From Antedon mediterranea (lineage: Eukaryota > Echinodermata > Crinoidea > Comatulida > Antedonidae), in NCBI RefSeq assembly GCF_964355755.1, contig NC_092676.1, forward strand, positions 14,116,288-14,180,287: DNA of 64,000 nt, written 5' to 3'. Both the position numbers and the translations under genes were made by a program. A model generated the notes under the pieces. That model had not been told where the DNA came from. It did no database searches and saw only the letters and a list, made by a program, of their open reading frames with translations. Numbering within the stretch: position 1 is the first letter of the stretch; each line of letters opens with the position of its first letter. Positions 10,501 through 25,500 of the stretch are shown piece by piece.

Positions 10501-13500
10501 TAAGATTTAACCTTACTTATACTTTACTTATTTACGCCAAGGAGGTATATGTAATCGATCGCGTGTGTTTGTTTGTTTGTCTGTTTGTTTGTTAGCAGGA
10601 TTACTCAAAAAGTATTTACAAGATATCTTTACCAAAATAAATATACAGATATGTGGTCAAGGACCATTCCATTAAATTTTGGGTACCATTTGGGACCATG
10701 GTCCAAATTCTGGACCACTTTTTAGTATACTTTTCAGACCTGCTAGAATTTTTCAAAAGCCGGGGAGCAGTCTTAAAGTAACAAGTAAACCGAAGTTGCA
10801 TTTTCTCGAGAACTGCTAGTCCAAAAAACTTCATGTTTGTACAAGAGGCAAGAGTTGTGATTTGTAATTTTAAAATATAATTTGATTTAATGTGCACCTT
10901 TTTTATGCGAGTAGTTTAAAACGGAGAAATATTATGTTAGAAAAATTTTACAGTAGGCGAAGGTATGCACTCTCAGAGTGGCTTTCTAGTTTATAATCTA
11001 TTTATATTGTACGTGAAGCCGAACCTGTTAAAATTACAGTTCTTCTTTACTTGAAATAATAGGTTAGCCTTGCCGATATAGAACTCTCTCATCCTCTGTC
11101 TATAAATAGATTATTGTGTGTGGGACGCTTCTGATGGTCGGTTTATTAGGAGAACACTCCGTCCGATTACCCAAAAATCTTGTCTTTAATAAATTATAAT
11201 ATAAAGATTTTACCTGGCTTAAAAGGAACTAACCCGAGAAACGGACGTTATTTATTTTTTTCAAAAACCTCTCGAAGGAGAAGCATAAAATACACATATT
11301 TAAAATACAAGAATAAAATGTTAAAATGGTTAAAAAGGCAATAAAATTGAAACAATTCGACTTTGATTATACAGATTACCATCAAAATTATATGTGCAAT
11401 TATGAGATCCTTAAATTACTTTTGTTGAATAATAGTGAGAATAATAGATCTTTCGTTTACCGTGTAAATTGCAGCCTACAATTTCAAGTCGTACACATGG
11501 TCCATAACCTTCCCACACCTCTGGACTAACTCGAATAGTATTTGTTATAAAAGGACGCTCTAGATTATTTTGAAACGGTGTGTTGTTATCAGCGTAAGAT
11601 TTAAATGTCTGAAATAAAACCGAAAAGATTTAATTAGATTTTGTTTAAATAATTTTCATTTTCCATGTTTTTTGGAGATAATACATTATTAATAGTAATA
11701 AACCTGAAAAAGTTATAATATCCACCTAGGTACTACTATGTTTAGAAAACAATGTGAGATAAAAATGGAAATATGCTTATCCAATCAAGCTAATTTCAAG
11801 CTATTATTAGTATGTACTTATTGTTTAGTGTGTGTGTATGTATGGAATAAACGAAGAAAATAATTTAAACATGGTTTCCAGATTCAGAAACCTAACATTA
11901 TATAGACGCTCTAAATTAAAGTTTGTGTTACCTTTGTGATAATATTTGGGTTTTTTTCTAAAGGGTTTTACGACTACAGACAATTACTTGTCTCTGTAAA
12001 ATCCTGTAATGTAAATACATATATTGCTGAATAAATGTGAATTGAATGAATAATAGGAACATTTGATAACAGTTCACATTTATATTTGCTTTTCAGCTTT
12101 AGAAGGCCCGGATCCAGTAAGACAGAATAGGATAATCCGCTTTAAAAATATTTTCTAAATATATAAAAAAGTAAATTATTAATACCAGACGGTGAGCTCT
12201 CTTCGCTCGCTCCCCCTCTAGGAAGTGTAGACGATGGTTCTCGGAATGATAATGACTCGGGTAAAAAGATTTTAGAAGGACGTTCTCCTTGTACGTTTTC
12301 TGTCGGTTACCATTATTGAAAATGCTTGACATTCGTAAAACTAAACCTACTCTGTTTCACAGTGTCTTAGATGATTAATAACATTTTAAAACATAGTGTT
12401 TATTGTTTGGTAAGGTAGGGCCCTTATAGGGCGAAGGTGTGAAGGCGGGGTTCATTTGAGGGAGGTGTTTATTCGAGGGATATGTTACATTTCTTAGTTT
12501 TAATAATATGGTCACATTTATAATCAAATGAAGTGGTAAAAAAGAATAAAAAATGCTTGGTAAATTGTAAATAACAGTGCGATGAATTCTACTACAAATA
12601 GTATAATTGTGTTTTTATAAATATAAAACAATATTGTGTGTATTATAAATGTGGATGGGCGTTTATTAGATAGTTGGGTTGAGGTGGGGGATTATTATTC
12701 AAAGTGATGTTTTATTGGAGAGGCATTTATTCAAATAAATACCATCGTAATAATTTAACATCTTTTGAAACTAACTTCCGCGACAGAGTGGGCCGTTTCG
12801 GCACAAGAAAGAAGTCATTTTAGACGACTTGCAACATGGACTGACACCCCGGTCCTAACGGGACACAGACAGCCTACCGTTATTCCTGCCAGCTTACTCA
12901 ATAAAACTCGGCTATCGGGATTTCACTTGACAAAATGTCTTATCATCAAATCTCCCTATGTAATTTTATAATACTATTTCCCACAATATATTCCGATGCT
13001 TTATGGGTTATATTTAATTTGATCTTTATTAATTTTCAGTATAATTTTTATTTTTTAACTACTGTACCTTCACGTGCGCGGTCCGTTCTTAAAATAAAAA
13101 TACAAATAAAATGGCTATAGCCACTATAACGGCCAACTTAGTTCAATCCAGGTTGTTGCAAGATGAACTCGGAAATTGCTTTGACCGTGTAGAATTGAAA
13201 TTGAGTTGAAAATCTACCGTTGAAATTATAATTTTTTGTTAAAAAACTCTTTATAATATCTTCTTAAAGGCCAGGTGCGGGCAAAAAGTTTCTATTGATC
13301 ATACATTCCAATAATACAATATTGTGTGTATTATAAATGTGGATGGGTGTTTATTAGATAGTTGGGTTGAGGTGGGGGGATTATTATTAAAAGTGATGTT
13401 TTATTGGAGAGGCATTTATTCAAATAAATACCATCCTAATAATTTAACATCTTTTGAAACTAACTTCAGCAACAGAGTGGGCCGTTTCGGCCCAAGAAAG

Positions 13501-16500
13501 AAGACATTTTAGACGACTTGCAACTTCGGCAGACACCCCGAACGGGACACAGACAGCCTACCGTTATTCCTACCAGCTTACTCAATAAAACTCGGCTATC
13601 GGGATTTCACTTGACAAAATTTCTTATCATCAAATCTCCCTATGTAATTTTATAATACTATTCCCCACAATATATTCCGATGCTTTATGGGTTATATTTA
13701 ATTTGATCTTTATTAATTTGCAGTATAATTTTTATCTTTTAACTACTGTACCTTCACGTGCGCGGTCCGTTCCTAAAATAAAAAAATAAATAAAATGGCT
13801 ATAGCCACTATAACGGCCAACTTAGTTTAATCCAGGTTGTTGCAAGATGAACTCGGAAATTACTTTGACCGCGTAGAATTGAAATTGAGTTGAAAATCTA
13901 CCGTTGAAATTATAATTTTTTGTTAAAAAACTCTTTATAATATCTTCTTAAAGGCCAGGTGCAGGCAAAAAGTTTCTATTGATCATACATTCCAATAATT
14001 ATCGATCTAGTTTCCCCTATGTTTCATAATTTTTTTGGATTTTATTCTTAATAATAATTTATAATAATAATCGTATTAATGATCACTTTTTTTTATCAGT
14101 GGGGGGATAGTTCAAATTACACAGTAAAATCTCTATTTTTTTGTACACACATTTTGTAAATAGAGAGGCATTTTAAAAAGCTATGAAAAATAAACGGTGT
14201 GTTAAAAAATGTTATCAGATGACTAAATATAGGTAATATAACTTGAATTTTACATTTCTGGTATTTTTATTCAACTTCAGTTTTTTATTTTCGTGCTATA
14301 GCAAAAATTATCCACCGTATATCCACTATCTTTTTTCACCTTCTAGGGAGTCACCAGACATGTTATTACATTAGGTTAAACTACCTAACTGGTTTTTATG
14401 GCAGAGTTATGCCAAATTTTGTATTTGACCATATTAAGGGAAATTCATGTTTTTTCGTCTTGATATGATTTCTGTTATATTTGATTTATGTACAATTAAC
14501 CAGATATTATATTTAAAATTCATGCCTGTACCTGAGCTTGAAAAGAGAAATATGGAACAATATCGTAAAAGTGAAAACTAATGGTATAAAATTTACATTT
14601 CACGGTACATCTGAGATAGATCAGGTAGGTATCCAAGGCAGAGATTTGTACCCGAAGTTTTTCCATTGTGCTCGCCTATGTCAGAATAAACCATACTTTA
14701 TATAGATTAGTGTATACAATAGAGTACTTTAATCCAGAATCAATGTATATCATCTAGAAATACATACAATACAACGGGAAATTGCACTTAAACAATGTAT
14801 CAAAACAATTAATTGAATATAGCATTTTGTTTGCAGCATATAAAAGCGTTATTTTGCTGAGTCAGTATCTATATAAAAATTATGGTTAATTCTGACATAG
14901 GCGAGCACAATGGAAAAACTTCGGTATAAATATCTCCGTGAAACGTAGATTTGATAACATTAGTTTTCAGTACTACGCTATTGTTCCATTTTTTTTATTT
15001 ACAACGACAAAATTTAGCGTTACCTATCGAACTTTTTGAATATCACAGGGTTATTTTCACACATTCGTGCTGTTGTTCAACTAGCTTCCGGGTTCGTCAC
15101 TTCCTGCAAAATGGCCGTTGGTGGCGAAATACAAATATTTTAGTGGTTCAACTGATCGTGAACTACTGCAATTAATTTGTTTTAGATATTTAACTAAAAG
15201 ACATTTACTTTACGTGAACTACAATTTGTTTTAGTAATTTAACTATTATTAAAGCCTTTACTTTTACGTGAACTACAATGTGATTTTAGTGGTTTAACTG
15301 AATTGTGAACTACAATTTATTTGTTTTAGATATTCAACTAAACAATTATAAAGGTCTTTACTTTACGTGAAATCAGGGGTCCCAAGTCTACCGCTACTTG
15401 CGGTAGTCTACCGCTTTTAGTACCCATCTACCGCGCTACCGCAATCTCGACGTTTTCTACCGCATTTTGATTTTTTTTACCGCATTTTCAAATTTCCCTA
15501 TATTTTTGGCCAAATTGATTTACGGTTACACCCAGGCTCAGCCCAGGTCAACAATAGTCAATAACCAGACAAAAGTGAGGCAGGATGTTGAAACAATGTC
15601 TATTCATGCAGTCTCCATGGTCTATTATTGTATTTTTATTTGTATGCACTGCCTTTGTTAAACCGTAACAATAATATAAACATGCACGGTAGGCCTCTAG
15701 CCTAGGCCTACTCCTCGATCGATCGATGTCGCTGGTGGGGAATTTCCCAGCGATAAGAAATCGGCGAAATAGCTCGGCCTACATTTTAATGTTATATCTT
15801 TAATGCCAGTGTAATTACGTATGGATAAAACAATATAAAACTCAATGTTTTTCATCTGAAATAATATGTTAACAAAATGTAGCAAAAGACGGATTCGAAA
15901 TAGTTATTTCGATTTTGTTGGGGTTTTAAAATGGTAGCTAGCTAGAGCCTAGAAGTAGAAGCCCTAGGCTAGGCCTAGGCCTGTGCCTAAAAAAAATGAG
16001 TAAATTCTATTGGGCAATACTATCATGTGTAAATATTGTACATTATGTAATTAAGTTAAATTATTTTATAATATACTGAATTTTAGTTAAAATACAGTAT
16101 ATATTTTTTAATTATTTTTTTGTACTGAGGATGGGTCCATAAAAAAAATAAGAATGTAAAAATACTGATGGATAAACCTATGTAAAAATTTATGTGTAAA
16201 TATTGTGTATACTGTATAATGTAACATATTTAGTTAATTAAGAGACGTAAACGACACGCGTGTTGATTTTCGATTCCCCGCGCGTTGACTTTCGACGCCC
16301 CCACGAATTGAATGTGGTTCACGACAAAATCTCCTGCGAATGGACTTTCCCAAGTTGGGACCTCTGGTGAAATACAATTTGTTTTAGTAATTGAACTAAT
16401 TATTTATTAACATTCTTACAACCACATCAGAACGTGAATGGCATTTTACAAGTCCCACATAGAATACCCACGTTACCGTATAACTTGCCCTACCACAATA

Positions 16501-19500
16501 TACACTAATTTGCTATATTACCATGGAAGCGATATTTTTGGCGTACCTAATTTATGGACCACCATAAAACATCGGTCATGTGCATAGGTGTCACCCGGTC
16601 TTCAATTTCCAGGGGCGTTGGTCATGTTTTCAAGGGTGCGCTGACAAATATGCCAGCCTAACTACTTATATCCAATAACTTGTATTTGCTTCTTCATTTA
16701 CATTGGGCTCCACCGTCGAGGCGAATTGCCCACTGCAAACCGTACGTAATACACATTTGAACGTTCACACAAATAAATAAAATAGTGTTAGCCATTCACC
16801 GGCTTCTTCATGAACATTACACTAAAATGCATTATACATAATATTATTTACTAGATGATAGGCCAACATTATTAAATAATCATTATTTAATAATGTTGGC
16901 CTAATCCTACCTTGATCGCACCATCCAATGTTAAATAATCTTTCCAAATATCTGACTCATACCTGCTAAGGTATTGTAAAGTGTATAAGTAAAGCCACGA
17001 CAGATCATGGTCGTCGCCACTACCTTGTGTTATTATACCAGTAACGGTGTGTAACTCAAGCAAATCAACCTTTAAAAAACATTAACCATTTTTATAATTT
17101 ACATTTCATAATTTTGTTTGTTTTTATTATGCTAAAGAAAAGATGACATACGGTAATTTGTTTTTCAACATGGTATACAACATAACTCAGTAATATAATC
17201 AATATTCTACCACCGCATCACTGTGTTATTCGTCTAACTTGTAAACCCCAGTAATGGTTATGACATCTGCATATCAAGCATAAGGTTCCGGGTCCGAGTC
17301 TCGAAAAACAGATTTCCTCATCTTATCGTTTCAAATTAATTAATATATTTTCAGTATGTCACCGGGCGGTTTAGAATGTGTTCTGTGCCTGTGGTGTTTA
17401 TACATATAAAAGTATCTCTTCGGAGAATACTGAAAGATGAGGCCGTATCGATTTGATCTCTGGTTTCGCGTGCATACAACTGAGGGACTAGTTCTGTTCC
17501 GCCGTACCATGCCGATAGTGTTAAAGAGTCGCTATCCAATCGAGTTTGAACAATACAATGAAAGTCCCAGTGGTCTAATGGTTAGGACATCAGCTTAGCA
17601 AGCAGAATGTTCCGGGTTTGAATTTCAGTTATGGGCGACTTTTTCTCATTCTCACAGATTTCCTCATATTATCGTTTCAAATTAATACATTTTCAGTATA
17701 TCACTTATGGTCTAACTAAATCAATATTCAGAAATTTTCTACGTAGAATTGTTGAAGAGGTATTCATCAATTAGATAGAAACAAACCTGAAGCCATTGGT
17801 TAGTTTCCTGGATTCTAGGTTCCCAGCATGATCTTAGTTGATTTTTTGCACTACCTGTCCATGTTTCAAGATGCAGTCGAGCTTGAGATGGTGGTAGATA
17901 TGTATAATAAGATGACGCCGATATCTGTGCATCTGAAATCTCACCAGACTCCAGACCAAGACGTGTATTACAAACTAAATCATGCAGCAAACAAAAACTA
18001 TTAAATTGTCAGTCAACAAGAATATCAATTTAGACGACTATGAATGGGGTACGGGAAGATATAAGAATAAGTCTGAGCATATTTGAAAAACCTTGTAGTA
18101 ATGACTAAAAAGAGCATTTGGCCTAAAACGTGTCAACATTGAGCCGCTGACTGCACCGTTGTGTTTATAATCTGATTATTTTAAATCTTACCAGAATAAA
18201 GGCATCCAATAAGTTCTAGTTTCAGGCATACACCATTGTCCCACGTACTAGGTACAATTCTTATTTGACTGGCATGGATGTCAGGTTTCAAAATATTCAA
18301 CTTTATTCTTTTTGGGTCAGTGTTTCCTTCAAAGCTCTAGATATTTATAGACAAAAGGTATCGAATTAACGAGCATAAAATGTTATTTTGTTACAACAGA
18401 TACTAGAAATAGTAGATAATACAAGTAGTATTATGTTTCACCAAAGTTTAACATAAATTAAGACATCATTAATCGCGACAATTATAAAATCGCCTCACCT
18501 TTACTGAACCATTGGATTCAAGATATGGGATCCATGTATCGTCCTTTCTAGGCCTATATTTGATTTGGTAACGCGTCACCCATTTGTTAGTGTATTCACA
18601 ACCTTGTGTTGATATAGCAGTAATAATGTACGTTTCTTCTATAGGCCTACCTAAGTCGATCTAAAATAGAAATTCAGAATGACAAAAGCCATAATTTTAG
18701 TATAACGTTATACGTCATAATAAATATATTATGATTGATTGTCATAACACATCCATATATACAAAATAATACTATAAGATACAAATGTATTTTTAGCTTT
18801 AGCTAAATATGTTTGACCTACTAGGTATTTGGGTGTTGCTGTTGATATTCAGCTTTTTGGTATGTATTTGAATAGACCTGAGTATACGTTGAAATAAACT
18901 AGCGAATTTTACTTTATGTAAATCATTAGGAAAGGTAAGGTAATTTAGTCATTACTAAATTGATTATTTTAGACATCACAATTCCCTGATAACTATTCTG
19001 AATTAAAATAAACTCACAGAATATAATTTATTGTGAATAGATAACTTAAATTGTTTATCTATAGCTAGTTTCCGATTTGTTATATAATATATAGTATAAT
19101 AGTAAATGCAATAAACCTCAATCCATTGATTTTTATTCTTTGATGGTATCCACCCATGTCCAGGTCGTCCATACGGCTTTAGTCGAGCAGCGGGCCCAGT
19201 GTGGTCTGCATCAAGTGTGGTTGATGCAACAATCTGACTATCTTTAATTTGGCCATTTATAAGTCCAAGTGCACTGTTACAAACTTATATATATATACAT
19301 ATATTATATATATGTAATAATAATATAATAATAATATAATATAATAATATATATAATAATAATAATATAAAATAGTAAGTTTTGGAATGCTTTTACTTGT
19401 ATTTTTTATTTTTATAATGAATTCAATACTAATTCTACCGTTCTAGATGAAACAAACAGCATTAAATCTAAAACCTACCGACATCCATACAACCAAGGAC

Positions 19501-22500
19501 TTCTACCCGCAAAGAAATATTATTAAACCATTGAAGCGGATAGATTCGAATACAATTTGCCCAGATTGGTGGTTCAAAAAATATTTTTGCATAACAATTG
19601 GGTTCACCATTTGCTGTAAAAACCTAGAAGAAACGGAAATGTTAAGCATTTTAATGCATTTACAGGATTTCATTTTAACGTACAGGTACGGTATTATAAA
19701 ACCTTGTGAACTTTTTTCTTTGTCTGAAAAATGTAAAGGTTCGTAAAAAAAAATGAGTATAATTGATATTATTTTTTAGAAGCAAGGTACTTTATTATCT
19801 AGAATAAATAAAGTAGAGTTAATCCCCATTTAGTTTTGGTATTAGTATTAGTTTTGTTTTTCTGTGATTGTGATTGATGGGCGTGTACAATTAGGCTAGT
19901 TTCCATGTGTGCTTTAAACAGGAAAAGTGCTATATCACGTTATCTGTTGTTGTTGTTGTTGTCGTTATTAGTATGTAGATTTTTTATTTTATTGTAAGAA
20001 ATATGGTTGTTTACCACAAAAAATGGTACAGGTTGAAAATATGTATACCTGATCCTTTAGGTCTACGTATTCTCCACCAGTCTTTTCGTATACTTTAAGA
20101 TTCCACCAATTATTTCCATTGAGACTATAACGAATAGAAAGACTCTCAGTCCAGCTGTACGTATCACCACCACCTTGTATGAGTACTCCAGTAATTTTCA
20201 TTCTTTTTCTGAATGATACCTAACCGTAAATTAAAAATTATACATTATTTTCTAAGGTTACAGGTGTTGAAAGGTGTAACTTTATTGTCATAATATTATA
20301 AATTATATATTCATCATGATAAAATCAATGTACTGTATTACTGTGTGATAATAACTCATCTTTAGGGAATTTTCTAGATAATGCAAATTAATAAAGATTG
20401 AATTGTATGGTCAACGCACAAATTGGAACAGAGAATGTAAGAACTTAATAACATCGACATCGTTTCAGGTACATGCTGCATTCATTCATATTAGGTTGTC
20501 TTTATAACTACGTTCATGCTGAGTCCGGATTTCTGATTTCCAGGCGATGCGTTCTTGCCTTGTCCTTCGGATGAGGCCTAAAACCGTTGATCTCGTGTAC
20601 ATAGTGGACGTCAAAGAACTTGGCACACTATCCCAAATAGTATGAAATCGTCTCCCAGTATGTTAACCTGGTAGGCGCTACTCTGGGTCCGTAGAGGGCT
20701 TAATTTTCTTTTCAGTTAAGCCTGAGGACAGTATAATACTATATCAGTTTAATTATATAGCCGGCCTTGCTAGTGCACAAAAAATGGATTGATATACCTA
20801 AACACGCAGCAATCATCGATGATTTTAACATGGATGAATTATTTCGATGTGAATAATATTCCTGATTTTATTATGTACTGTACAGTAAGTTGATTTAAAC
20901 AACGTCGCATTTGCTCATTAGAGTAACATTTCGACAACGTTATATTTTGGTTAGCACATTAATCGTTACAGTAGGGAAGAGTAATATTTACTCTCCCCTG
21001 GGAAAAGTAAATATAATGTAGTTGTTTAACTTTACCGAGGTAACGTTGAATTAACAATTTATACTACCCACTAAACGTTTATATTAGCGTTATACTTCCC
21101 ATTGAACGTTCATAGGCTATCCTGCCTCTAATTGTATTTTCAAGATTATTGCTATTTGAGAGTTACTAATGTGTTTGCTATTGCCAATTGTATACTAGTC
21201 TACAGTGTATAACAATAATAAGCCCACTACTAACTCGTATTACTTTCGAGTACTTTATTGTTATTCAAACCTGGGGAGGTTAATTTGTTCATGATGATTT
21301 CCAAAGCAATCGAGTCACACGCTTATACAAACATTTGTTGTTGTTTAATTTCTCTTCAGCAAAGTACTCATCAAAGCAAATGCAATAACATTGCTTCAAA
21401 ATCAACAGTCACTTCACATTGACTATCAACCGTATTGATTAAATTTCTTAAATTTTAATATCCGTTGACATATCAAGACGTATCGGACCGACGGAACACG
21501 GCCGCCGGTGCCATACCTGCCATACCTGTATGTATACTAGCCTAGCTAGTGCCTAGGTACTGCTGACCACTACCACCACTATTATTAAATGTCTTAATCA
21601 AAACTATAATCATTATTAATTATTATATTATTTTATAGCATAAATAGTATTAGGCAATTTATTATTCTATCTAGTAGCCTTCTAACTAAGGCTAGACCTT
21701 CGTACACGGTATTTATTAGACAAATAGGACTGCTGTTAATTATTAAGCAAAGTCTTGGTATAACTGATCGGAAGATACCATCAGTACTTGATAGAGTTGT
21801 ACAACAAAGTCAACTTACTAGATGCAACTTCATTGGAGCCTGCTTCAACAGAAATTTATAATTTCCAGAAATGTTTTAACTGTATATATGAACTGTTTTA
21901 TAAGTTGTTTTGTGACTGTGCAATTTGGTAATAGTCACTCTCATAATGTACATTTAAAAGTAACACATCCAAATGCCAACTTTAAAGGCAAGGTGCGGGG
22001 AAAAAATTTTTATTGATCATACATTCCAATAATTATCGATCTATAGTTTCCCCTATGTTTCATAATTTTTGGGATTTTATTTGTGTTACACGAGCTTGTT
22101 GAAAATAAGCACTTTCTTATCAGTGGAGGGATAGTTCAAATTACACAATAAAATCTCTAGGCCTATTCTTTTGTACACAAATTTTGTAAATAGAGAGGCA
22201 TTTTAAAAAGCTATGAAAACTAAACGGTGTGGTAAAAAATGTTATCAGATGAGTAAATATAGGTAATATAACTTGAATATTACATATCTGGTATTTTTAT
22301 TCAACTTCAGATTTTTATTTTTATGCTATAGCAAAAATTATCCACCGTATATCCACCATCTTTTTTCACCTTCTAGGGAGTCACCAGACATGTTATTACA
22401 TTAGGTTACCTACCTAACTACTGGAAAAAAGTCTTCCTGGTTTTTATGGAAGAATTTTGTATTTGACCATATTAAGGGAAATTCATGTTTTTTCATCTTG

Positions 22501-25500
22501 ATTTCTGTTACAAATATTTGATATATGTACAATTAACCATATAGTATATTTAAAATTCATGCCTGTACCTGAGCTTTAAGTCAATGGCTACCAGATGTCT
22601 CAGTGAGACGGTTATTTGAACCAGTACCACCAGTACCAGGATAATTATCCATTATAAATAATTAATATGCCTATGTAAGCTATAACAATCTAATTTGATG
22701 TTCACGTACAAAAAATACTTCAATCTTAAAAGCGTTTAAAGGTATTAAATAGTAGAGGTTTTTGTATCGCGTGTTAAATCTCTACTGCGCCAAGTTCAAT
22801 CTAGCCCAAAGATACACTATCTTTGATTTAGCTAAACGCTGATTGGTCAGAGTAAAAAAAAATTGTACGATCTGAACGCCTCTATTCTTCAACACTTAAC
22901 CCATTTTACATGATTTTTTCGGGGTAAGTGTGAACGTAGCTTAAAGATGTATTGTCCCTCTGACTAATTCCAAAAAAAAATTTAAAAAAAGATTTCGAAA
23001 AAAGTGGGCTATTAACTTTCACCAAAAATTAGTCAAAGTTTTCGATCAAAACATATCTCATAATGCAACGCACTTGTTTTGCTACTCTGTATACATAATC
23101 ATAAAACTTCCTCGCGATCTGTATGAAAACACCTTCTCAACCGTGACGATTTGTAAACAATCTTAATTAGCATCATGCATAATGCATACGCGTGGTTTGA
23201 AATCTTTGTTTACTTTCGCTCGTAACAATTTTCCGGACGTAATGTAATCAAATTAATTTACCTGTTAATTACGTAAACTTGTTGTTTTTGGCTCGAATGT
23301 TCTACTTAAAGTGAATAACTTTAATATTACTTTGATATGGCCAATTTAAATTTAGAATATTTTGACCTTCATTTTTTGTGTTTCAAGGAACAATACATCT
23401 CTAATATAACCAGGATACACCACACATAAAATAAAACATTTAGAATAGTGTTTTTTCAAAAGACTAGATTAAGATTAATCATTAATTAATCTTACTTGAA
23501 GCCAATGGCCTGGTTCAGTATCATTTGCCATCCATCCTGTTGGGTCATTAAGCCTCGCATTCTCTGGTTGATGGTCTTCGTCGTAGCTACTGGAAGCACT
23601 TAGTTGACTATCCAATACAATTCCCGTTTCTACTCCTACTGGTAGTGGACATTCATCTTAATAAATGAATAAAATAATAACTAGATACGTGAATAGAGAC
23701 AAAGCTTCTAAAGAATTCATTCATCTAGCCTAATTGCTTATTTGACATTCATATTTTTTTCTCCAGGCTCTGTTAATTGCATTGCACTGTTTATTGGTTC
23801 ATAACTTGATTATCTTATTGATTTCCCCAACCTAAGATTCTTGGTAACATGTAACAAATGAGGTTCGTCATAATGACTTGCATCAATTTTTTTCGGAGTT
23901 TGTTAAATGATAATAAGTAATATAATGTTTTCATCAAAAAAAGATTAAAAACGTAGTTTACTTACTGTAACACGGCTTGCTTATACAAAATTAACGTTGT
24001 TATATTATTGTGCTATATGTGTAACTATCATTTAACTACCGGGTATTATTTGTTATCTTTCATTACTACTATTAATTTGTTTTAATTTGTGACTCAAATA
24101 ATCAAAATTAATGAGATTGTTCCTAGGGCACTGGGAACTGAACGCGTGCCGTATTGTACTTATCCATTAGGGACTTTAATAGATACAAATTATCAATAAT
24201 CTGTTTCAGATTTTAAAAGATCAATGTAACAAATGCTTGAAAAATGGGGTCAACAGGGGCTTACATTAACCGTATGTGGGAATCATTTGTGAACACGCAA
24301 AATCAAAATCAAAATCAAATATCAGATAAAGGCTTAAAGATAACCAATAAAGATAAATCACATGATAATGCAACCCCAAACTCGGAAGTGGATATTGATA
24401 AAGTGTTTAGCACACAGGATACTGCAGATGACAGCATTGGAAGTGAATCTGACGAAAAGTACATGTAAAAGAAAAATATATAGTAATTTTAGATTGTAAG
24501 GCTGATAGAACATTAGCGAATCAAGTGAAAAAATGAATAGGAAGAAACTAACAGATGTTTTTGTTTCTTCCACTCGAAATTCAAAAAGTAACAATGACAA
24601 GAAAAGGCCGGGGGCTCCAATGAATGAGCAGGGTGAAAATAGAACTGTTAAAGGTTTAAAGAAAACATCACCGGAAAATCCACCACAGAAAACAAACAAA
24701 AATCAACCTGAAGGAAAAGGGTATTACAAAATTATCAGAACCGCTGTATCACACTGTGCAATATGACTTATATTTATTATTATTATTATAATTTATTACT
24801 TATAATCTGTAAAGGTATAAAGAAAGGAAAAGTAGTTTTTTATATTTAATAATCATATGACATCAATCATACACCTTTAATCGTTAAATGTTAGAGGATT
24901 TAGGAAAAACAAAAACAAAGCTGATATCATCTTCATTCAAGAATAACATTTGACAAAATAATGATACAGCCCAGTCACTTGATGATTTATGAATTTGAAT
25001 AAATTTGGATAAAGTCATAGCATAAGAACTGGAAAGTGATGACTGGGTGGACAGGGATAAAAGAAATACAACAAAGGAAACCGAGTGGTGAATGGTGAGT
25101 GGAGACCGAATAAGAGTAGAAAACAATTTTGGAATAGAACTAAAAACAGCTTAAATGGTGGTTAATATTGAAACTTAAGAGCCATTGTCTGTAAAAATCA
25201 AAGATTTGGTGGCAGATGTAAAAAAATGGATTTCTCTCAAATTTTTACCATGAATAGACATTTCAATAAAAAGCATATCTACAACATTCATTTTAATTTT
25301 TAGCCTCCGTTGTCATGACAACGGTCAATTATCCAAATTTTGATGTTTTTGCCATTTTTCACAGATTTTCTATAGTGAAAAAGTACAAACTTGTATACTT
25401 ATTTTAACCAAAAATACTTACAGTATACAGTTTTTGTTTATAGCAGTGTAAACAACATGTATTGAGTTCCATTTAATGTAGAAAAAAAATAAATTACAAA

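Noticed and set aside
16550-16780. Third exon of discoidin domain 3 in the near intron
   Set aside because: No frame shows the IRi.P..W...lE.lGC pattern; the real exon was found at 11461-11608.
17565-17640. Functional tRNA gene
   Set aside because: A and B boxes are present but acceptor and anticodon stems do not pair, and the copy is embedded in a repeated SINE body.
19447-19746. 99-codon plus-strand frame
   Set aside because: It lies antisense to the discoidin exon 19479-19623 and has no similarity of its own.
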